From Micropruina sp. (GTDB taxonomy: Bacteria > Actinomycetota > Actinomycetes > Propionibacteriales > Propionibacteriaceae), in the NCBI RefSeq assembly GCF_027492755.1, contig NZ_JAPUED010000107.1, positions 1-41,447 on the forward strand: a stretch of 41,447 bases of DNA. Reading direction: 5' to 3'. The number at the start of each line of letters is the position of its first letter. Position 1 is the first letter of the stretch. The position numbers and the translations under genes were made by a program. The notes under the pieces were generated by a model, which saw only the letters and a program-made list of their open reading frames with translations, had not been told where the DNA came from and made no database searches. Positions 35,958 through 41,447 of this stretch are shown here, piece by piece.

Positions 35958-36908
35958 TCAGTCGAGAGTGAAGTAGTCGGGGCCGGAGTAGCGTCCGGTG
36001 GCCATCTTGGTGCGCTGCATCAGCAGGTCGTTCAGCAGCGTGGACGCCCCGAACCGGAACCAGTCCGGGCTCAGCCAGTCCGGCCCGGCGATCTCGTTCA
36101 CCATCACCAGATACTTGATCGCGTCCTTGGAGCTGCGGATGCCGCCGGCCGGTTTCACCCCGACCTGACGTCCGGTGGCCAGCCGGAAGTCGCGGACGGC
36201 CTCCACCATCACCAGCGTCACCGGCAGGGTGGCCGCCGGCTGGATCTTTCCGGTCGAGGTCTTGATGAAGTGGGCGCCGGCCAGCATCGCCAGCCAGGAC
36301 GCCCGGCGCACGTTGTCATAGGTCTGCAGCTCGCCGGTCTCGAAGATCACCTTCAGGTGTGCGCTGCCGCAGGCCTCGCGGACGGCGGCGATGTCCTCGA
36401 ACACCTCCAGGTAGCGGCCGGACAGGAACGCGCCCCGGTCGATCACCATGTCGATCTCGTCGGCGCCGGCCGCTGCTGCCTCGGTGACGTCGGCCAGCCG
36501 GACGCGACGTGACGCCCGTCCGGACGGGAACGCGGTCGCCACCGCGGCCACCTTCACCTCGGAGCCCTGCAGCGCGTCCTTGGCGATGCCGACCATGTCG
36601 CCGTAGACACAGATCGCCGCGGTGTGCGGGCAGGACGGATCGGCCGGGTCGGGACGCATCGCCTTGCTGCACAGCGCCCGCACCTTGCCCGGGGTGTCCA
36701 TGCCCTCCAGGGTGGTCAGGTCGACCATGCCGATGGCCAGATCGAGTGCCCACTGCTTCGCGGTGGTCTTGATCGACCGGCTGCCCAGGGACGCCGCCCG
36801 CTGGTCGGCGCCGACCTGATCGACGCCGGGCAGGCCGTGCAGGAAACGGCGCAGTGCCGCGTCCGAGGCCGTGACGTCGGCCAGGTTCGACTGCAGTGTC
36901 GTACTCAC
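35958..36908 (-). CDS. deoC: Deoxyribose-phosphate aldolase
   Basis: 316 aa. Class I aldolase that splits 2-deoxyribose-5-phosphate into glyceraldehyde-3-phosphate and acetaldehyde. Schiff-base lysine K216 in HFIKTSTGK, second active-site lysine K252 in VGVKPAGGIR, and the EIDMVIDRGAF motif (D153). The sequence CPHTAAICVYGDMV is typical of the longer actinobacterial and eukaryote-like form. The two aldehyde dehydrogenase genes follow on the same strand, matching the common deoC-ALDH-ALDH set for deoxynucleoside use. Confidence 0.95.
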   Translation of the reverse strand: MSTTLQSNLADVTASDAALRRFLHGLPGVDQVGADQRAASLGSRSIKTTAKQWALDLAIGMVDLTTLEGMDTPGKVRALCSKAMRPDPADPSCPHTAAICVYGDMVGIAKDALQGSEVKVAAVATAFPSGRASRRVRLADVTEAAAAGADEIDMVIDRGAFLSGRYLEVFEDIAAVREACGSAHLKVIFETGELQTYDNVRRASWLAMLAGAHFIKTSTGKIQPAATLPVTLVMVEAVRDFRLATGRQVGVKPAGGIRSSKDAIKYLVMVNEIAGPDWLSPDWFRFGASTLLNDLLMQRTKMATGRYSGPDYFTLD

Positions 36909-37008
36909 CCAGGCAGCATAGTGACCGGCTCAGACGGTTGTTCATCCGAGTCGTTCCGGGACGACGGCCTAAGTGGCATGACGGCCTGAGGGGACGGACC
37001 GGTGGGAA

Positions 37009-37767
37009 TCAGCTCGCTTCCGCCGCCGCCAGCCAAGCGGCGCCCACAATCCCGGCCCGGTTCTGCAACTGAGCCGGGACGATCGGCGTCCGCAGCTTCA
37101 GTTGGGGCAGGAATTTGTCGGCCTTCTTGCTGATGCCGCCGCCGACCACCATCAGGTCGGGGGAGAACAAGAACTCAACCGTCTCGTAGTAGCGCTGCAG
37201 CCGCGGCACGTACTCGCTCCACTTCAGGCCCTCGCGCTCGCGCACGCTGGCCGCCGCCCGCTTCTCGGCGTCGTAGCCGTCGATCTCCAAGTGGCCGAGC
37301 TCGGAGTTCGGCACCAGCACACCGCGGTGGATGATCGCCGATCCGATGCCGGTGCCCAGCGTGGTGACGATGACCAGCCCGGGATGGCCCTTGGCTGCGC
37401 CGAAGCCGACCTCGGCGACACCGGCGGCGTCGGCATCGTTGACCAGCACGATGTCGCGTCCCAAGGCGTCCTCGAAGATCTGCTCGGCCGGGCAGTTCAC
37501 CCAGGACTCGTGAATGTTCGCCGCCGAAATGGTGACGCCGTGTTGGACGATCGCCGGAATGGTGATGCCGATCGGTCCGTCGCCGAGTTGATCGGCGAAG
37601 TTCTCCACGATCTCGCCAACGATGGCCGCCACATTCGCCGGGGTCGATTCGGACGGCGTATCGATGCGCAACCGCTCTGTCGCGAAGTCACCGGCCGTCA
37701 GATCGACCAGGGCACCCTTGATGCCCGAGCCCCCGATGTCGATGCCGAGCGCAAAATTCGAAGTCAT
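37009..37767 (-). CDS. ppgK: Polyphosphate glucokinase (ROK family)
   Basis: 252 aa. Phosphorylates glucose to glucose-6-phosphate using inorganic polyphosphate (often ATP too), a hallmark of actinobacteria. ROK features: phosphate loop LGIDIGGSGIKGALVDL (7-23), GITIPAIVQHGV, VNDADAAGVAEVGFGAAKG, TTLGTGIGSAIIHRG, ELGHLEIDG. The C-terminal DLMVVGGGISKKADKFLP is close to PPGK proteins. It could use glucose released by the GH1 enzyme at the left end, although the genes are not linked. Upstream (37768-38018) it is divergent from galE. Confidence 0.93.
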   Translation of the reverse strand: MTSNFALGIDIGGSGIKGALVDLTAGDFATERLRIDTPSESTPANVAAIVGEIVENFADQLGDGPIGITIPAIVQHGVTISAANIHESWVNCPAEQIFEDALGRDIVLVNDADAAGVAEVGFGAAKGHPGLVIVTTLGTGIGSAIIHRGVLVPNSELGHLEIDGYDAEKRAAASVREREGLKWSEYVPRLQRYYETVEFLFSPDLMVVGGGISKKADKFLPQLKLRTPIVPAQLQNRAGIVGAAWLAAAEAS

Positions 37768-37871
37768 GACGGAACCCTAGAGGTTCCCCAGGTAGCCCTG
37801 TCGAGAGGACCGGCGCCGCCTGAGCAATCTCTTGGACACCTACCGTGAGCACAGGCTCACGCCCGTTCTCC

Positions 37872-37946
37872 GGTGACCAAGAGAACCGTCCCCACGGCCA
37901 CTAGGGACGGTTCTTTCGGTCACCGGGGGCGGTTCTTCTGGTGACC
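37872..37946. repeat. REP-2 inverted repeat plus third copy between ppgK and galE
   Basis: Arms at 37872-37892 and 37904-37924 (GGTGACC...GAACCGTCCC and complement) pair over 21 bp with two mismatches. A third diverged copy follows at 37925-37946. It lies between the starts of two divergent genes, so a terminator role is unlikely. Confidence 0.75.
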
Positions 37947-38018
37947 TGAGGAGTCGTACCCCTCAGCGGATGAGCCACCCGGTTGGGCGAGCAGGGCGGG
38001 GTTTGCCAGACTGTGACC

Positions 38019-38984
38019 GTGAGTTCATGGTTGGTGACCGGCGGTGCCGGATATATCGGTGCCCACGTGGTGCGCGCCTTTGCTGCGGTCGGCATTACCC
38101 CGGTCGTCTATGACGACCTTTCCTCGGGCTTCGCCGGCTTCGTTCCCGACGGCGTGCCGTTCGTGCAGGGCGATGTCCTCGACGTCGAGACCCTGACCGA
38201 GACGCTGTCCGCGCACGATTGCGCGGGTGTGGTGCACGTCGCGGGCTTCAAGTACGCCGGGGTGTCGGTGAACCGGCCGTTGCACACCTACAACCAGAAC
38301 GTCACCGGAATCGCCAAGGTGCTCGACGCGATGCACCGCGCCGGCGTGAACAAGATGGTGTTCTCGTCCAGCGCCGCCGTCTATGGCACGCCCGAAACCG
38401 AACTCGTCACCGAGGCGTCGCCCACCCGTCCGGAATCGCCCTACGGGGAGTCGAAACTGATCGGCGAGTGGCTGATCGCGGACGTGGCCCGCGCCTGGCC
38501 GGAGTTCGCCGGGGTCAGCTTGCGCTACTTCAACGTGGTCGGCTCGGCCAGCAACGAGGTCTACGACGCCAGCCCGCACAACCTGTTCCCGATCGTCCTC
38601 GAGGCGCTCATCGAAGGCCGGACGCCGAAGGTCAACGGCACCGACTACCCGACGCCGGACGGCAGCTGTGTGCGCGACTACGTCCACGTCGGCGACCTGG
38701 CGGTCTCGCATGTGGCGGCCGCCCAGGCACTGGAGGCGAAGCGCCCGCTGCGTCCGGCGTACAACCTGGGCAGCGGCGACGGACTCAGCGTGCTGCAGAT
38801 CATGGACGCCATGCGCCGCGTCACCGGCATCGAGTTCACCCCTGAGGTGGGCCCGCGGCGTCCGGGCGACCCGGCCCGGATCGTCGCCGACGGCCAAGCC
38901 GCCGCCGCCGACCTGGACTGGCAGATGCGGCACACCGTGGACGACATGGTGCGCAGCGCCTGGGACGCCCGCCGCGCCCACTGA
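38019..38984 (+). CDS. galE: UDP-glucose 4-epimerase
   Basis: 321 aa. Extended short-chain dehydrogenase that interconverts UDP-glucose and UDP-galactose. NAD-binding TGGAGYIG at 7-14, catalytic Y142 and K146 in SPYGESKLIGEWL, plus SSAAVYG and SCVRDYVHVGDLA, typical of GalE. I prefer the GTG at 38019 (VSSWLVTGG) over one at 38013 or the far GTG at 37983; none has a strong ribosome site. Upstream sequence holds REP-2 repeats shared with ppgK. It is not in a galactose operon here. Confidence 0.93.
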   Translation: MSSWLVTGGAGYIGAHVVRAFAAVGITPVVYDDLSSGFAGFVPDGVPFVQGDVLDVETLTETLSAHDCAGVVHVAGFKYAGVSVNRPLHTYNQNVTGIAKVLDAMHRAGVNKMVFSSSAAVYGTPETELVTEASPTRPESPYGESKLIGEWLIADVARAWPEFAGVSLRYFNVVGSASNEVYDASPHNLFPIVLEALIEGRTPKVNGTDYPTPDGSCVRDYVHVGDLAVSHVAAAQALEAKRPLRPAYNLGSGDGLSVLQIMDAMRRVTGIEFTPEVGPRRPGDPARIVADGQAAAADLDWQMRHTVDDMVRSAWDARRAH

Positions 38985-39014
38985 CCACCCAAGCTCTCGT
39001 CGGTCGAGTTCGTC

Positions 39015-39185
39015 GAACAATCGGGGACGGTTCTTTTTCATTCGAAATTCGCACGCCGGGGGACAGACCTTGCCGCGAGAGAACCGTCCCCCAACGTTCG
39101 AACCACACCCCATTGCCGCGAGAGAACCGTCCCTTCGACGTGCGATTTTCGCATCCGGAAGAACCGTCCCCCAATGTTCGAAGCA
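39015..39185. repeat. REP-2 repeat cluster downstream of galE
   Basis: GGGGACGGTTCTTT near 39025, inverted GAGAACCGTCCC near 39078 and 39119, and GAAGAACCGTCCCC near 39157. GTTCGAA and TGCGATTTTCGCAT spacers recur as at 5700-5750. Between convergent galE and the PH-domain genes. A REP-1 remnant (TCGGTCGAGTTCGTCGAAC) lies at 39000. No gene seen. Confidence 0.75.
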
Positions 39186-39214
39186 CCTCGGTGGTCGAGG
39201 TGGCTTCGATGGGG

Positions 39215-40729
39215 TCAGGCTTCGGGTGGCGTCCTCAGCAGGGTGCCCAGTCGCGCCGTCCGAGCTCGCGAGGTTTCCTCGAGCAGCAGGGTGCGGGCGA
39301 GGTCGGACGAGATGTTCCGGGCCGCGCTGGTGGCCAGGATCTGGGTGGTGTGGAAGCCGACGGTGGCCAGACCGAGCCGCCGCCTAATCGGACCCTGCTC
39401 GACCGCCAGGGACTGGACGCGGGCGTGCGGCACGATCATCTGCACCCGGGTGAACCAGCCGGCGCGGGTGAGCAGCACCGAGTCGTCGTAGCCCCAACCC
39501 ACCCAGCGATGGCTGAACGGCTGCAGCCAGCGCGCCCGCTCGGGGGACGGCCGGACGTCGATGTCGTCGAGCCGCAGTCCCGGCCAGATGGTGCCGAGCA
39601 CCAGTTCGACCTCGGCCTGGGTGCCGATCGGCAGCAGGATGCTGGTGGTGCCGGCCCGGTCCTCGTCGTGGGCCAGCCCGTGATTGCCCAGCACGGCCAT
39701 GTCCACCCGGTACAGACCGAGCCGGCGCCACCACAGCGGCTGCGCGATCCGCAACGACTGAATGCGGTGGCGAGGCACCGACTGGCTGGTCAGGCTGGTC
39801 AGTCCGCGGGTGACCTTCAGACCCGGTCCGCTGCGCAGGAACGCGTAGTTCCACTGCCCGATGACCCGGTGCAGGATGAAGCTCCACAGGCCGCCGAGCG
39901 CCGGCAGCAGCACGCCGATCAACAGCCAGGGACTGATCGCCACCGCCTCGCGGCCGCGTTCGTCGAGGGCGAGCGCAATGCCGATCAGCAGCAGCGGCAC
40001 CGTGACCAGCAGCAACTCGTGGGACAGCACCGCGCCCAGCACCAGACGCTGGGGCGGCACCCGCACCAACACCTCATCGGCCGCGCCGTGGTCGGTGAAG
40101 ACACCGGTCTGGACGTGCTGGGCCAGCTCCACCGGACGGATGCCGTGAGCGCGGGCCAGTAGGTAGTCGCGCACCGCCGCCGCGCGGGTGCGCGAGAGAT
40201 AGCGCAGCTTGTGTCCGCCCTCGGCGCCGACATCGATGGAGATCTCGGCCAGCCCGAGCAGCCGGGCGGCGAACGGCTCGGTGATGTCGACCGACTGAAT
40301 GCGGTCGAATCGGATGCGTTGCGAGGTCTTGGTGAAGACCCCGGTCTCGATCCGCAACTCGCCGTGGTCGACGATGAAAGAGGTGGCCCGCCAGTCCAGG
40401 TAGGCGAAGCCGATCAGCACGAGCACGATCACCGCGCCGGCGGCGGTGAGCCAGGTGAGCGGTGGCAGCCGGAAGCCGTCGCCGTTGTTGAGCAACTCTC
40501 GGCCGACCGCCCAGGCCACCGCGACGACAAGCACCCAGGCGCGCACCAGCGGAGTCAGCGGGTGCGGCTTCTCGACCAGCTTGCCCTGGGTGCCGCTGGA
40601 CGGCACCGAAACAGTGGGACTGTGGGCGCCGAACTCGGCAGCCCCGCGCACACCGCCGTCCGGGTCGGGTCGCCATCGCGACAGCCGAGGATCGGGGACG
40701 CCGGAGAACCGGCTCGGCGGAATGCTCAC
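39215..40729 (-). CDS. YdbT-like membrane protein with three bacterial PH domains
   Basis: 504 aa. Four membrane helices in two hairpins (about 63-80, 92-111, 233-252, 264-283) alternate with three bPH2 (YdbS/YdbT) domains. These are seen as DWRATSFIVDHGELRIETGVF...RIQSVDI, then LKVTRGLTSLTSQSVPRHRIQSL, then LLTRAGWFTRVQMIVPHARVQSL. The N-terminal 55 residues are disordered. Its ATG overlaps the stop of the smaller PH gene (ATGA), giving the usual YdbS-YdbT pair. In Bacillus such pairs help resist bacteriocins; here the role is inferred only. Confidence 0.9.
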   Translation of the reverse strand: MSIPPSRFSGVPDPRLSRWRPDPDGGVRGAAEFGAHSPTVSVPSSGTQGKLVEKPHPLTPLVRAWVLVVAVAWAVGRELLNNGDGFRLPPLTWLTAAGAVIVLVLIGFAYLDWRATSFIVDHGELRIETGVFTKTSQRIRFDRIQSVDITEPFAARLLGLAEISIDVGAEGGHKLRYLSRTRAAAVRDYLLARAHGIRPVELAQHVQTGVFTDHGAADEVLVRVPPQRLVLGAVLSHELLLVTVPLLLIGIALALDERGREAVAISPWLLIGVLLPALGGLWSFILHRVIGQWNYAFLRSGPGLKVTRGLTSLTSQSVPRHRIQSLRIAQPLWWRRLGLYRVDMAVLGNHGLAHDEDRAGTTSILLPIGTQAEVELVLGTIWPGLRLDDIDVRPSPERARWLQPFSHRWVGWGYDDSVLLTRAGWFTRVQMIVPHARVQSLAVEQGPIRRRLGLATVGFHTTQILATSAARNISSDLARTLLLEETSRARTARLGTLLRTPPEA

Positions 40730-41217
40730 AGGCCGTCCTGGTCGCCGATACCGATCGCGGTCAACCGGTCGCGCAACTGCTCGGCCTCATCCCGCGGCAG
40801 CCCCGGGATCTTGGCGCCCGATTGCAGGCTCGCTGTCACCAATTCGACGCTGGCAAGGCCCAATGATCTGGTCAGAGGTCCGCTCTCCACCTTGACGGCC
40901 TGCATCCGGCCATAGGGAATGACCGTGAGCTCCCGGAACCACAGCCCATGGGTCAGATACAGATCCTCGTCGCGCTCGACATAACCCCAGGCCCGCACCC
41001 ACCGAGCCAGCCGGAACCACTGCCACCCCGCCCAGATCAGGCCGACCAGGATCACCGCCGACCCCCAGCGCCAGTCGAGGAACAACCAGACCGGCACGGT
41101 GGCCACCCCGGTCATCACGGCCGTCGTCAGCAGCATCCGGACGCGCACCACCGTGGTGTAGGCGGGCGAGATCCGCAGCCATTCGTGCGCGGGCGGGGCG
41201 AACAGAGTGTCGTCCAT
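40726..41217 (-). CDS. YdbS-like membrane protein with one bacterial PH domain
   Basis: 163 aa. Starts MDDTLFAPPAHEWLRISPAY, followed by two membrane helices (about 27-45 and 48-65) and one bPH2 domain (YVERDEDLYLTHGLWFRELTVIPYGRMQAVKV...LGLASVELVTAS). Small partner and first gene of the two-gene unit with the three-PH protein. ATG at 41217; no strong ribosome site is visible in the repeat-rich DNA upstream. Confidence 0.9.
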   Translation of the reverse strand: MDDTLFAPPAHEWLRISPAYTTVVRVRMLLTTAVMTGVATVPVWLFLDWRWGSAVILVGLIWAGWQWFRLARWVRAWGYVERDEDLYLTHGLWFRELTVIPYGRMQAVKVESGPLTRSLGLASVELVTASLQSGAKIPGLPRDEAEQLRDRLTAIGIGDQDGL

Positions 41218-41254
41218 GCAGTTCAGCTTAGGGATTCGCTAGTCAAGGCTTCTC

Positions 41255-41325
41255 CATCGTCATCGCGGGCTTGATCCGGGATCCCTCCCCACCTGAGATC
41301 CCGGGTCGAGGCCCGGATGACGTGA
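41255..41325. repeat. REP-3 repeats
   Basis: Two units, CATCGCGGGCTTGATCCGGGAT and GATCCCGGGTCGAGGCCCGGAT, upstream of the YdbS-like gene. Confidence 0.7.
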
Positions 41326-41340
41326 ATGATCAGCGCCTTC

Positions 41341-41415
41341 TCAGGGAACAGCTGAATCTCGGCCGTCTCAGGGAACAGCTGAATCTCGGCCGTCTCAGGG
41401 AACAGCTGAATCTCG
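41341..41415. repeat. 27-bp tandem repeat, about 2.8 copies
   Basis: Unit TCAGGGAACAGCTGAATCTC plus GGCCGTC starts at 41341, 41368 and 41395 with no differences in the shared bases. The third copy runs directly into a REP-1 unit (41416-41437). No coding potential. Spacers are absent, so it is not a CRISPR. Confidence 0.9.
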
Positions 41416-41447
41416 TCGGTCGAGCTTGTCGAGACCCCGCCGGCGAA

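Noticed and set aside
41341-41415. CRISPR array
   Set aside because: Repeats are directly adjacent with no unique spacers, and no cas genes lie in the window.

Overview
The window is high-GC actinobacterial DNA. Three things point to Propionibacteriales, probably Propionibacteriaceae: a strictly polyphosphate-type glucokinase, a double-MerR (TioE-like) regulator, and the abundance of the 'GTCGAGCTTGTCGAGAC' intergenic repeat. The family-level assignment is inference. No rRNA, tRNA, phage, transposase or CRISPR array was found. Three families of short palindromic repeats fill most gaps. REP-1 has the core CTCGACAAGCTCGACCA, REP-2 has GGGGACGGTTCTT, and REP-3 is the hairpin CATCCCGG...CCGGGATC.

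Layout. 1-4624: a beta-glucoside PTS operon (EIIBCA permease, GH1 6-phospho-beta-glucosidase, BglG/LicT antiterminator) headed by an RNA antiterminator (RAT) site that overlaps an intrinsic terminator. 4625-5781: non-coding, with two identical 228-bp direct repeats, each carrying a 6C-like small RNA candidate. 5782-14521 (-): two overlapping giant genes of unknown function (1541 and 1373 aa). 14633-18734: a MobA-like nucleotidyltransferase, two Imm-5-like proteins divergent from a double-MerR regulator, MoaE, and a SanA/YdcF-like DUF218 membrane protein. 18982-22190 (-): an aldo/keto reductase, then a tyrosinase translationally coupled to a DUF2182 membrane protein. 22524-24167: argS.

24346-33412 (-) is the most unusual region. 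In transcription order it holds three paralogous precursor-like genes of 265-300 aa, a LanC cyclase, a full-length LanB dehydratase, and then an ECF sigma factor with a membrane-anchored partner. The three precursors share an N-terminal block of about 65 residues and end in tails packed with Thr-Cys pairs (roughly 27-36 Cys each). I read this as a class I lanthipeptide-type locus whose products would be long, multi-ring thioether proteins. No exporter or leader protease is present in the window.

33661-36908 (-) is a deoxyribose catabolic set: deoC, an aldehyde dehydrogenase interrupted by a frameshift in a C8 run, and a half-length dehydrogenase paralog. 37009-38984 holds ppgK and a divergent galE. 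39215-41217 (-) holds a pair of bacterial PH-domain membrane proteins (YdbS/YdbT type). The window ends in repeats, including a 27-bp tandem array.

REP-1 and REP-2 units also lie inside reading frames (mobA-like, the DUF2182 gene and the lanB 5' end). There they encode recognisable peptides such as LVELVET.
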